From JAVKEN01 sp040221415 (GTDB lineage Bacteria; Pseudomonadota; Alphaproteobacteria; Rickettsiales; JABSSG01): DNA of 64,000 nt. Each line of letters starts with the position of its first letter. Position 1 is the stretch's first letter. Position numbers and translations under genes: made by a program. The notes under the pieces are model-generated. The model worked only from the letters and a program-made list of their open reading frames with translations, did no database searches and was not told where the DNA came from. The DNA lies in assembly GCA_040221415.1 (NCBI GenBank), contig JAVKEN010000014.1, positions 124,001-188,000 on the forward strand. The letters run 5' to 3'. Positions 1-8,265 of this stretch are shown one piece after another.

Positions 1-68
1 TGCTTTTTACAAGAAGAAATGAGAATCAGTGTCAACAATATCCATATACTGGCTCTGAAATTACTCAT
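1..68 (-). CDS. VirB6-like lipoprotein paralogue, 5' end only
   Basis: The reverse strand has an ATG at 68-66 overlapping the TGA stop of the upstream virB6-type gene (ATGA coupling). The frame stays open to the window edge. The 22 or so visible residues form a lipoprotein signal: a hydrophobic stretch (SIWILLTLILISSC) followed by CKK, with I-S-S-C as lipobox. Rickettsiales rvh loci usually carry several tandem virB6 genes after virB4, so the position and coupling suggest a second RvhB6 paralogue, here membrane-anchored through an N-terminal lipid. That identity is inferred from context only, because the TrbL/VirB6 domain would lie outside the window. The reading frame and lipobox are seen directly. 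Confidence 0.6.
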   Translation of the reverse strand, partial: MSNFRASIWILLTLILISSCKK

Positions 69-2203
69 GCCCCCCCTCTTGGTGCTCCGCCGCCAGAATC
101 ACCACTTGTCGATTCTCCACTGGCAGCGTCTTGAGCTTGCTCAGCTGCCGCTGCACCAGGACCTTTAGTTACAGAGTCTTTTGCAAATTTCACAGCCTTA
201 TCAAACACTTCAGTTGCGCTTCCAGCAGGAATTGCAGCACCTGATGTTATTTGAGCACTAAACTGCCCTAACTGCTTGGCAAAAAAGTAGAAGAAAAAGA
301 TAAACACTATACTTTTTAATAAACTAGGGAATAAACTATATAATGCATATGGATTAATTACTGAAAACTCTAAAAACAAAGCATCAAAAGTATTTATTCT
401 GTTTGAAGTTGAATGATACAGAACATAGCCAAAAGCTTTTTTACAATTTTTGGGCTGATCATCACTCATAGTCCAGAAATAAAACTTTTCAGAACTAACT
501 GAAGAAGTGGCTATTTTAGTATCCCAATGACAATCGGTAAAAATCATATCGTTAAAAATTCCTAACAGCAAAGATAAAAATGCAATTGCTACAACTGGTT
601 GCAGACTAAAAGAAAGCATAATAGAAAGCCATTTATCAAAGTAGGGTTTTGTATGGCTGAATAAGGCGAAAGGGACAAAAATTACTGCCAGATAGGACAT
701 CAGTGCCAATGCAACCATAGCCATGATAAATAATTTTACAAAATAAAATGCAATGGAGACTAAAAAGGCAATATAGATACCTATAAATATTACAAAAACA
801 AACTCAAAAGTAACCACAGTTAAAATCCCCAGATACAGTAATGAAGTCTCTCCCAATAAAGAAAAGAAAGTATCAATACCGTTAACCCTAGTGCCATCCC
901 ATTTCGCTTTTAAGTCATTATATGATTTTGCAACTGAAGCTAAACCAGTTGTATAAGCCAAAGTACAATCAAGTCCGTCCCATAAAGACAAAGAGCTATA
1001 ATTTTCTCCTGTTTTTGGATCAATATATGGATTATTACCATCTTTCATAACTTTTACAAAATTGCACAGCTCGCCAGAAGAACCACTCATAATGAAATTT
1101 GAAAATGAATTCATAACTGCATAAAACCCGCCGAAGACATACTGATCTACACCGTTTTGGTATTTACCATTTGAATCCTTAATGCCCACTGAGAAATATA
1201 AAACTGCAACTATTTTGATAATAAACCCAAAAAACTCTCCCTTGGAAACTAACTTATCTCCCAAGGCAATATTTATACCAAAAAATATTGTGTACAAAAT
1301 AAGAGCCACTGTCACCGCTGGTCTTAAATTATTCTGCAAATCTGCAAGTAAACTTTTTGCCTTCTTCTGATTAGGACATTTCGAAGGAGCACCATTAAAT
1401 AGATACTCAATAGTATCTTTTACACACTCAACCATTTTCCCAAAAATAGAAAGCATAAATAATGAATGATTTGCCCCACTTGTGCATGCCGTAGATCCAA
1501 AGCAGAAATCGTTGCTCTTCTTCTCAGGAGGAGGCACTGTTGCTATGTTAGATTTGCAAGCAATATAATTATATCCAGCTGGCACTAACATTGTTAAACA
1601 ATTTGATCCAACCATCTGAACCAGCCTTAGCGTAACTCCTGCCCCAATATTTATATCTTTATTTATATCACTGGAAGTTAAATTAAAATTGTATGGAGAA
1701 CTACCATCAAATGGATAAAAATTCCCACTAATTGATCCGTCCTGTATATCACATTTTATTACTGGACAGGCACTTCCATTTTGATCCTTTCTTTTTTTAT
1801 GAGTGGTTGCTTGAGTAATGTCGCTAGTATAAGTAAAGGATCCACTAACCCCTTTTAAACAATTATCATACGAACCAGTACACTTTACAAACTTACCTTC
1901 ATTCATTGTGCTGTCAAAATTCACAGTATCAATAAGTGTGTACCCTCTAGCTGAAGATCCGTTAGTTCCAACAGTACCTCCGTCTAAGAAAGGGTAATGT
2001 GTTATCAAAGTTTGTGATATAGGTCCAACGTCGCTAGCAGTTATCACTACTTGACCACAACTAGAGTTCTGAACTTGAGCACACTCGCTACTAAGGAATG
2101 CTTGCTTACTCATTGCATCGTAAGCAAAGGCGTGCGGGATTGAAGCAGATATCAGTAAGGTACTTAAAATATAAATTAAATATAACCGTACCTTATTAGA
2201 CAT
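65..2203 (-). CDS. rvhB6a: Type IV secretion protein VirB6 (RvhB6-type), with large ectodomain
   Basis: A 712-residue polytopic inner-membrane channel component of a VirB/rvh type IV secretion system. It starts with a signal peptide (1-27, cleavage after AFA). A soluble region to about residue 290 follows, holding twelve cysteines. Hydrophobic segments lie at about 296-315, 323-340, 455-485, 488-516, 529-551 and 625-644, followed by a Gly/Ala/Ser-rich tail. The helix cluster matches the TrbL/VirB6 family, whose typical members are only about 300 residues long; Rickettsiales versions are known to be greatly extended. It lies 6 nt behind virB4 and overlaps the next gene by 4 nt, so the set is one transcription unit. 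All sixteen cysteines fall outside the hydrophobic segments, suggesting disulfides in periplasmic domains (inference). Confidence 0.85.
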   Translation of the reverse strand: MSNKVRLYLIYILSTLLISASIPHAFAYDAMSKQAFLSSECAQVQNSSCGQVVITASDVGPISQTLITHYPFLDGGTVGTNGSSARGYTLIDTVNFDSTMNEGKFVKCTGSYDNCLKGVSGSFTYTSDITQATTHKKRKDQNGSACPVIKCDIQDGSISGNFYPFDGSSPYNFNLTSSDINKDINIGAGVTLRLVQMVGSNCLTMLVPAGYNYIACKSNIATVPPPEKKSNDFCFGSTACTSGANHSLFMLSIFGKMVECVKDTIEYLFNGAPSKCPNQKKAKSLLADLQNNLRPAVTVALILYTIFFGINIALGDKLVSKGEFFGFIIKIVAVLYFSVGIKDSNGKYQNGVDQYVFGGFYAVMNSFSNFIMSGSSGELCNFVKVMKDGNNPYIDPKTGENYSSLSLWDGLDCTLAYTTGLASVAKSYNDLKAKWDGTRVNGIDTFFSLLGETSLLYLGILTVVTFEFVFVIFIGIYIAFLVSIAFYFVKLFIMAMVALALMSYLAVIFVPFALFSHTKPYFDKWLSIMLSFSLQPVVAIAFLSLLLGIFNDMIFTDCHWDTKIATSSVSSEKFYFWTMSDDQPKNCKKAFGYVLYHSTSNRINTFDALFLEFSVINPYALYSLFPSLLKSIVFIFFFYFFAKQLGQFSAQITSGAAIPAGSATEVFDKAVKFAKDSVTKGPGAAAAEQAQDAASGESTSGDSGGGAPRGGA

Positions 2204-2209
2204 ATCTAA

Positions 2210-4651
2210 TTATTTTTTATTTAATTCTCTGCATTTCTTAAAAAATACTGGTAACCATTGTGAAGGATCATGCCCGTACTCTCTCATAATATCGTATAGC
2301 AAAAGAACTGTATCATTCCTTCCGGATAGAACGTTAATTATATCATCCATTCCACTTAAATCTAATTTAGCTACGACTGCATCAGTACCCTGTTTTACAA
2401 GAAAATATCTGCTTCCTGGATCTGTAGTTTTAATTAGAGAAAACTCTCTTTGACTTAACATGAAAGACTTCTTATAAGCCTCTGTAGCCTTTAAATTAGG
2501 TAAGAATATTTGTGTCGCCGTTTGCTGGATAAGGGTGTCGCTAATTTTACTTTTAGTGGCATCTTCAACACTTTGTGTAGCAAATACTACCATAGCGTTC
2601 AATTTACGAAGTACCTTCAGCCAGTCTTTGATTTTTGGAGCGAATATATCATTGTCTATTAAAGCCCATGCCTCATCCAAAATAATCATTGTTGGAGTTC
2701 CGTCCAGAGAAATGTTTATCTTGTGAAACACATACAATAAAACAGGTCCTAAAGACATTGGATCTTTGAGTAATTCGGCCATCTCAAAACCAAAAATTTG
2801 TGCCTTACTAAAATCTAGCACCTCCTCGTCGTTATCAAATACATTTGCATGAGACCCCCTTGAGTGCCACATTGCAATTCTACTTGCAAGACTACCTTCA
2901 CTGTCCATTCCAAGAAATGGCACTATATTTCTTAATTTTCTATCCTCGTACCTAAGTTTGTAATTACCGTTAATCGCCTCATTTAATAGCTTAATGTCTT
3001 CTGCCGTAACCTTTTCGTCGTTAACCGTCACCAACAGCTTTAGCCATTCAAGCAAGAAAGTTCTGTTTTCTGAGTTATCAGGAAGCTTTAATGGGTTAAA
3101 ACCACACTTTTTTCCTGGATCAATAACTGTGTATACACCTTTAATTGCTCTAATGAATATCTCTGCACCGCGATCTTTATCAAAGAAAAACATTCTACAA
3201 TTGAATTTTAAAGATTGGGCACATAAGAAATTCATCAGAACTGTTTTACCAGCGCCCGTAGGACCTATAATCGTCGTATGACCAACATCTCTTAGATGAA
3301 AATTAAAGTAATATGGTGTTCCAGATGTAGTATCCAAAACTGTTACAGCGTCACCCCAATGATTGCCCTTTGCTTTACCTAGAGGATAATTGTGAAGGGA
3401 TGCAAAAGCTGATAAATTTAGCGTATTAACAATAGCCTTTCTTACAATGAAATCATCATTACCGGGTATTTGTCCCCAATATGCTGGCTCAAGATTCACT
3501 TTTTCTCTTACTGGCTGAATACCGGTATTGCTCAGTTCTACCACCGCCTGATTCAGTGACATTTCAAGGGTTTTTGGAGTGTCTTCGATAACAAGAATGG
3601 TCATATGGTGATTGCCAAAACCTATTCTACCACTCATAGCCATATCTAATGCATTAGAAATCTCTACCACCTGGGAGACCGCTTTATCTTCAGCTTGAAT
3701 CATTCGATTTTGTTGCAACTGCATTTTGCTAATTGCTACCTGTCTGTTAGTAAATGAAAAGGACTGAGAAATAATGAGTTCAAATGGCATTTGTAAGAAC
3801 CCATCAAACATTCCAGCAGAGGTATTGGGAGAATATTCTTTTATGCTCACTATACCTGCATATTTTCTGCCACAAGCACCCCTCACCTCTATTGACTTAT
3901 CGCCAAAATATAACCTATGTGTTGGTAAGTAATGATTAATCTGACCCGTTGGAGGAGTATAGTTTGAAGGAAATCCGCAATTCACAATCTTTCCAAAAAA
4001 TTCTAATATTTCTGAATTGTACCCCTTCTCTGTTTTTACAGTCTGAAGGAGCCTCGCATCATAATCTGCAAAGGTAGTGACAATTCTACCAGTGATTTCT
4101 TCTAGCTCCTCATGGCGATCTTTCATTTGAGATTCCCAGTTACTCTTATCCGTAGTTTGCTGGAATTTTTTCAAAAGATATTCGAAAATAGCTGCGCCCC
4201 CTTTATCAGGCCTTTTGATTACCGATATATACAACTCATTAATAAACGCTTCATGATTTTCTTGACGCTTCTTCCATTCTCTATCCACATACTCACTAAA
4301 AGTTTTAGGTAAAGAATTACTTGACCCTTTAAATAAACCACCATCTTCATAAATATTATGCCTTCTTCTGATGGTATGAAAATAGAGCAGTATCCCCCCT
4401 GAAGACAGTCCTTTGAAAAGAGTGTTACGCAACCCCTTTTTTATATCCAAATCTTCATCATCTGCTGTTTGGAAGGAATATCCTGATACTTTTATAACTT
4501 GCACAAGCTCATCCTTATGCGTCATAATTGTATTTTTATCCCAATGACACTTAAAAGGTATAAAATTACCCTCAGAATATTCTTGCTTTGCATACCCATC
4601 TTTTGGGGAAACAGTTCTATGAAGCTTTAATTTCTTTAAATTTTTAAACAT
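2210..4651 (-). CDS. virB4: Type IV secretion ATPase VirB4 (RvhB4)
   Basis: An 813-residue ATPase of the VirB4/CagE/TrbE family that powers assembly and substrate transfer at the cytoplasmic face of the T4SS. The Walker A motif GPTGAGKT is at about residue 459 and the Walker B motif IILDEAWAL at about 654. The N-terminal half is the family's non-catalytic domain. The length is normal for VirB4. It starts with ATG 12 nt after virB3 and is followed after 6 nt by virB6, the rvh order B3-B4-B6. Rickettsiales normally carry a second virB4 elsewhere; only one copy is in this window. Both nucleotide motifs are intact, so it should be active. Confidence 0.95.
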   Translation of the reverse strand: MFKNLKKLKLHRTVSPKDGYAKQEYSEGNFIPFKCHWDKNTIMTHKDELVQVIKVSGYSFQTADDEDLDIKKGLRNTLFKGLSSGGILLYFHTIRRRHNIYEDGGLFKGSSNSLPKTFSEYVDREWKKRQENHEAFINELYISVIKRPDKGGAAIFEYLLKKFQQTTDKSNWESQMKDRHEELEEITGRIVTTFADYDARLLQTVKTEKGYNSEILEFFGKIVNCGFPSNYTPPTGQINHYLPTHRLYFGDKSIEVRGACGRKYAGIVSIKEYSPNTSAGMFDGFLQMPFELIISQSFSFTNRQVAISKMQLQQNRMIQAEDKAVSQVVEISNALDMAMSGRIGFGNHHMTILVIEDTPKTLEMSLNQAVVELSNTGIQPVREKVNLEPAYWGQIPGNDDFIVRKAIVNTLNLSAFASLHNYPLGKAKGNHWGDAVTVLDTTSGTPYYFNFHLRDVGHTTIIGPTGAGKTVLMNFLCAQSLKFNCRMFFFDKDRGAEIFIRAIKGVYTVIDPGKKCGFNPLKLPDNSENRTFLLEWLKLLVTVNDEKVTAEDIKLLNEAINGNYKLRYEDRKLRNIVPFLGMDSEGSLASRIAMWHSRGSHANVFDNDEEVLDFSKAQIFGFEMAELLKDPMSLGPVLLYVFHKINISLDGTPTMIILDEAWALIDNDIFAPKIKDWLKVLRKLNAMVVFATQSVEDATKSKISDTLIQQTATQIFLPNLKATEAYKKSFMLSQREFSLIKTTDPGSRYFLVKQGTDAVVAKLDLSGMDDIINVLSGRNDTVLLLYDIMREYGHDPSQWLPVFFKKCRELNKK

Positions 4652-4663
4652 TATTTAGCGTTA

Positions 4664-4963
4664 TTAGTACGGATCGTATGAATTAGCTCCGTGATATACC
4701 TTATTTTTACAATGCGATGTTTTTTGACCCTTCTTTAAATAAAGCTCTAAGAACAAAGGCTCTTTAAAACAGATTATGTATGCACATAAATGCATTAATA
4801 CTGCGATAAAAATAACTTTAAGGCTGGGATCGTTAATATAAGCTATCAAGCTCACAAAACCATTAAGTATTGCAAACATAAAACTAACGCCCAAAAACAT
4901 TGGAGGTCTTGTAAGACCAACAAATAAAGGATCTATATGTACTTGCCCAGTTTCTCCAGCCAT
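4664..4963 (-). CDS. virB3: Type IV secretion protein VirB3 (RvhB3)
   Basis: A 99-residue inner-membrane protein with two hydrophobic segments (about 21-42 and 47-66) after a short polar start containing DPLFVGLTRPP, the pattern seen in the VirB3/TrbD family. VirB3 works with VirB4 and VirB6 in the inner-membrane platform. It is the first gene of the minus-strand operon and lies directly in front of virB4. A GAGGG stretch just before the ATG can serve as ribosome binding site. The 91-bp divergent region to dxs carries the only visible regulatory signal for this operon, a 16-bp palindrome about 19 nt upstream of the start. Confidence 0.9.
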   Translation of the reverse strand: MAGETGQVHIDPLFVGLTRPPMFLGVSFMFAILNGFVSLIAYINDPSLKVIFIAVLMHLCAYIICFKEPLFLELYLKKGQKTSHCKNKVYHGANSYDPY

Positions 4964-4981
4964 AATCCCTCGGAATTTAAC

Positions 4982-4997
4982 TTGTATTTTAATACAA
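4982..4997. promoter_or_regulatory. Perfect 16-bp palindrome between virB3 and dxs
   Basis: TTGTATTTTAATACAA reads the same on both strands (7-bp arms around a TT/AA centre). It lies between the divergent virB3 and dxs starts, about 19 nt upstream of the virB3 ATG. Symmetry and position suggest a binding site for a dimeric regulator of the secretion operon, possibly also of dxs. Palindromes of this length occur by chance a few times per 64 kb of AT-rich DNA, so the function is inference. Confidence 0.35.
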
Positions 4998-5025
4998 AGG
5001 TGCTAATTTTAGCTACCAAATATTC

Positions 5026-5031
5026 TATAAT
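5026..5031 (+). promoter_or_regulatory. Candidate -10 element for dxs
   Basis: A perfect TATAAT lies 24 nt upstream of the dxs GTG start. No good -35 hexamer sits 16-18 nt upstream (the site there reads CTAATT), so the assignment rests on the -10 alone. Confidence 0.3.
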
Positions 5032-5054
5032 TTTTTAAAAAAATTTCAGATACC

Positions 5055-6938
5055 GTGTTGCTAAATAAAATATCCACACCCAAGGATTTCAAACATCTTA
5101 ATTCTGACCAACTTTTGCAGCTTTGTAAAGAAGTCTATGACGAAACTGTGCGAATAGTTTCAAAAAACGGTGGGCATTTGGGAGCAAGTTTGGGAGTTAT
5201 TGAGCTGACCGTCGCTTTACACCATGTTTTCAACACTCCAAAAGATAAAATAATCTGGGATGTAGGGCATCAAACATATCCTCATAAAATACTTACTGGC
5301 CGAAGAAAAAAAATGGAGAAATTAAGGCAAGAAAACGGTATTTCAGGATTCACCAAAAGATCAGAAAGCGAATATGACCCATTTGGGGCTGGACACAGCT
5401 CGACTTCCATATCAGCTGGCCTTGGAATGGAGATAGGCAATGCACTTAAAAACAAAAAAAATGATCGAGTTGTATCAGTTATAGGAGACGGAGCAATGAG
5501 TGCTGGTATGGCCTTTGAGGCGCTTAATAATGCCGGTGCTTTAAAAAATAAATTAATAGTTGTCTTAAATGACAACAAGATGTCAATTTCTCCGGCGGTT
5601 GGCGCTTTTAGTTCATATTTATCAAAAATTGTATCATCTGAAAGATATTTAAATATTCGTGACTCAGTAAAAAATACTCTGGAAAAAATACCTGGATCAA
5701 ACTTTATTAAAAAAACTCTTAAAACTATTGAACAGGATATAAAGCTTACAAACTCTCATGCAAATGTTTTTGAAGGTTTGGGATTTTATTATATAGGACC
5801 AATCGATGGCCATAATCTAGAAGATTTAGTTAAAATTTTCCGCAACATCCAGCAAGATAAAAATATTCATAAACCTATTCTGGTGCATATATTAACCGAA
5901 AAAGGTAAGGGATTTAATTCAGATAAAGGATTAGAAGAGAAGTACCACGCTGTAGGTAAATTTTGCACAACAACTGGCAAGCAGTTCAAAAAAAACGTCA
6001 CTAACCCAACTTATACAAATATTTTTTCTAACTCGTTGATCAATGTAGCAAAGAAGGATAAAGATGTTGTTGCTATAACAGCAGCTATGGAATCAGGAAC
6101 TGGTTTACAGGAGTTTCATAAAAAATTCCCAAATAGGTTTTTTGATGTAGGGATTGCAGAGCAACATGCTGTAACGTTTGCAGCTGGATTAGCATGCTCA
6201 GGCTTAAAGCCATTCGTGACCATTTATTCAACATTTTTACAGAGAGCATATGACCAAATCATTCACGATGTTGCCATCCAAAATCTTCCAGTTAAATTTG
6301 CAATTGATAGAGCTGGACTAGTAGGAGCAGATGGATCTACTCATGCTGGAAGTTTTGACATCGCCTATCTTTCAATCTTACCTAATTTCGTAGTTATGGC
6401 GCCAAGTTCTGCAAATGAATTACAAAACATGGTTTATACCGCAGCCAACTACAACAAAGGCCCAATTGCATTCAGATTCCCAAGAGGCGAAGTTGGAGAT
6501 TGCATTTTAGACAATCAACCAAAAAAATTGCAGATAGGAAAAGGCAAGGTAATCATAGAAGGAAAAGAGGTTGCTATACTAAGTTACGGCGCAAGAATTT
6601 CTTATGCGCTACAAGCAGCCGAAACTTTGAAGCAAAAACATAATATATCTTGTACTGTAGCAGATGCTCGCTTTGCAAAGCCAATAGATGAAGCGCTGGT
6701 CAAAGATCTTTACAACCATCACAAGATCTTGATAACTCTTGAAGAAGGTTCTATCGGGGGCTTTGGTTCTATCATAAACGACTATCTCCTAAATAAGGTT
6801 CCGGGTAAAAATAAAATCTCAAATATATACTTAAAAGATGAGTTTTTAAATCAAGCATCCCAAGAAAGGCAACATGAGTTGGCCGGAATATCACCTAATC
6901 ACATAGTATCTCGTGTATTAGATTTACTTGAGAAATAA
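5055..6938 (+). CDS. dxs: 1-deoxy-D-xylulose-5-phosphate synthase
   Basis: A thiamine-diphosphate enzyme that condenses pyruvate with glyceraldehyde 3-phosphate, the first step of the MEP isoprenoid pathway, in the cytoplasm. The 627-residue length is normal. The thiamine-diphosphate motif starts with GDGAMSAG near residue 144 and ends at LNDN about 30 residues later; VGIAEQHAVTFAAG near 368 holds the catalytic Glu. The start is GTG at 5055 (a TTG follows directly) with no clear Shine-Dalgarno sequence. ispD and ispF at 55872-57036 belong to the same pathway. tRNA-Thr begins 3 nt after the stop, so both are probably one transcript. Confidence 0.97.
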   Translation: MLLNKISTPKDFKHLNSDQLLQLCKEVYDETVRIVSKNGGHLGASLGVIELTVALHHVFNTPKDKIIWDVGHQTYPHKILTGRRKKMEKLRQENGISGFTKRSESEYDPFGAGHSSTSISAGLGMEIGNALKNKKNDRVVSVIGDGAMSAGMAFEALNNAGALKNKLIVVLNDNKMSISPAVGAFSSYLSKIVSSERYLNIRDSVKNTLEKIPGSNFIKKTLKTIEQDIKLTNSHANVFEGLGFYYIGPIDGHNLEDLVKIFRNIQQDKNIHKPILVHILTEKGKGFNSDKGLEEKYHAVGKFCTTTGKQFKKNVTNPTYTNIFSNSLINVAKKDKDVVAITAAMESGTGLQEFHKKFPNRFFDVGIAEQHAVTFAAGLACSGLKPFVTIYSTFLQRAYDQIIHDVAIQNLPVKFAIDRAGLVGADGSTHAGSFDIAYLSILPNFVVMAPSSANELQNMVYTAANYNKGPIAFRFPRGEVGDCILDNQPKKLQIGKGKVIIEGKEVAILSYGARISYALQAAETLKQKHNISCTVADARFAKPIDEALVKDLYNHHKILITLEEGSIGGFGSIINDYLLNKVPGKNKISNIYLKDEFLNQASQERQHELAGISPNHIVSRVLDLLEK

Positions 6939-6941
6939 TAT

Positions 6942-7017
6942 GCCGATGTAGCTCAGTTGGTAGAGCAACTGTTTCGTAAATAGTAGGTCGGGGGTTCGAG
7001 TCCCTTCATCGGCACCA
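6942..7017 (+). tRNA. tRNA-Thr (anticodon CGT)
   Basis: A 76-nt cloverleaf with encoded CCA. The acceptor stem is GCCGATG/CATCGGC, the D arm contains AGCTCAGTTGGTAGAGC, and the T arm contains GGTTCGAGTCCC. The anticodon stem (ACTGT/ATAGT, with one G-T pair) closes the loop TTCGTAA, giving anticodon CGT that reads ACG. It starts 3 nt after the dxs stop, so maturation of its 5' end would also cut the dxs transcript. Confidence 0.96.
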
Positions 7018-7025
7018 CAAATTTT

Positions 7026-7925
7026 CTACTCAAAAAAGTCGTGATATACGTACGATTCAGGTTTAATAGAATGGAAAACATTTTCATCTCTATAAATACC
7101 GAACAAAATTTTCATATTATCAACAAAGTGATAATGTGATTTTGTAGTTTTAGGAAAAACTGGTAAAAAATAAGTCGGGGGAAAAATTACAGACTTATCA
7201 TGTAGGCTTTCACTCTCAATAAAAACATCTGTTAAAGGTAACATGGACCTATGAGATGCTATATGTCCGACCGGAAGATGATTATAATTATTCCAATTCT
7301 TTCTAATCCTCTCTAAAACCAAATCAAAGATCTTATTTCCTGGATAGGTCGCTATTAAGCCATTTGATATAACTAATTTTCCATATGTTAAAGGCGGTTC
7401 AACTCCAGCAAAAAACGAATATTTACCAACTATATCGTCAAAACTTGTCAAGCATGCTTGATCTATGTCTAAATACAAACCGCCATGTTTTCGAAGAATC
7501 TCATAACGAAAAATATCAGCTTTCTCAGGAAGCGAACTTGTTTTGTCATATAAATCTTTATTTTTTAGCTCAAAGGCTTCAAGATCTTTGTCCGTCCATA
7601 ATTTATATTTCCAGTACGGATGTTGAGCTTTACAGGTATTGGCATATTTTTCATATAACTTAGGCAAAGGTTTGCCACCTATCCAAATCTGATGAATAAT
7701 TTTTGGTATTTTTTCAACAGGCTCTTTCACTTGACCTGGATGATTTCTTTGCCACAAATTACGAAAAAACTTAAGATTGCGCTCACTGTCAGTTTTTCTA
7801 AGTAGCATGTTGTACCTAGATCTATTTTTAATTCCCAGAGATTCGTTAAAATCAACAACAGGTATATCTGCTACTGCAAAAATACTGAAAAAAGATATAA
7901 ATAAAAAAGTCAGAGCAACACCCAT
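7026..7925 (-). CDS. GT32-type DXD glycosyltransferase with N-terminal signal sequence
   Basis: A 299-residue protein. IPKIIHQIWIG (73-83), a Trp-rich segment (HPYWKYKLW, about 103-110) and GGLYLDID with the DXD metal/nucleotide-sugar motif at 153-155 identify the Gly_transf_sug/Och1-like (GT32) fold. Members transfer a sugar from a nucleotide sugar; the sugar and acceptor cannot be told from sequence. Residues 1-19 are a strong hydrophobic signal ending AVA, so the enzyme should be exported or anchored facing the periplasm, which is odd for an enzyme needing a cytosolic sugar donor. A role as a secreted host-modifying enzyme is possible but is inference. It follows gapR by 46 nt and converges on tRNA-Thr with an 8-nt gap. 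Confidence 0.8.
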   Translation of the reverse strand: MGVALTFLFISFFSIFAVADIPVVDFNESLGIKNRSRYNMLLRKTDSERNLKFFRNLWQRNHPGQVKEPVEKIPKIIHQIWIGGKPLPKLYEKYANTCKAQHPYWKYKLWTDKDLEAFELKNKDLYDKTSSLPEKADIFRYEILRKHGGLYLDIDQACLTSFDDIVGKYSFFAGVEPPLTYGKLVISNGLIATYPGNKIFDLVLERIRKNWNNYNHLPVGHIASHRSMLPLTDVFIESESLHDKSVIFPPTYFLPVFPKTTKSHYHFVDNMKILFGIYRDENVFHSIKPESYVYHDFFE

Positions 7926-7934
7926 AGGGCCATT

Positions 7935-7949
7935 ATCTCATCTTGAGAT
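7935..7949 (-). repeat. Inverted repeat before the glycosyltransferase start
   Basis: ATCTCA and TGAGAT flank a 3-nt loop and could form a 6-bp hairpin in the mRNA about 10 nt upstream of the glycosyltransferase ATG. No Shine-Dalgarno sequence is seen between hairpin and start. It could damp translation or be chance. Confidence 0.25.
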
Positions 7950-7971
7950 GCTTTGTAAAACCTAAAATTTA

Positions 7972-8253
7972 CTACAGACCTAAGGCGTTTCTATATAAAT
8001 CCAAAAGATACTCTTCTTCTTGCAATTTTTCTGTATCCATTTTTCTGATTTTGACAACTTTACGAACTGTTTTAGCGTCAAATCCAACAGCTTTTGCCTC
8101 TGCATAAACTTCTCTAATATCCTCCATAATATTAGCTTTTTCTTCTTCAAGCCTTTCTATTTTTGTAATGATATTTTTCAGATGGTCCGCAGAAATTGAA
8201 CCAGTAACTTTATCTTTTTGGTTTTCTATGACGTTATTTTCTTGGTTTTCCAT
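7972..8253 (-). CDS. gapR: GapR family DNA-binding protein (DUF2312)
   Basis: A 93-residue protein whose helical C-terminal 70 residues (ISADHLKNIITKIERLEEEK, then DIREVYAEAKAVGFDAKTVRK) match the alphaproteobacterial DUF2312 family. Its best-known member, Caulobacter GapR, is a nucleoid-associated protein that clamps overtwisted AT-rich DNA and supports replication. The N-terminal 18 residues are polar and probably disordered. It lies 12 nt after the broken ychF gene on the same strand. The family call is firm; the cellular role is carried over from the family. Confidence 0.92.
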   Translation of the reverse strand: MENQENNVIENQKDKVTGSISADHLKNIITKIERLEEEKANIMEDIREVYAEAKAVGFDAKTVRKVVKIRKMDTEKLQEEEYLLDLYRNALGL

Positions 8254-8265
8254 ATTATACTACTC

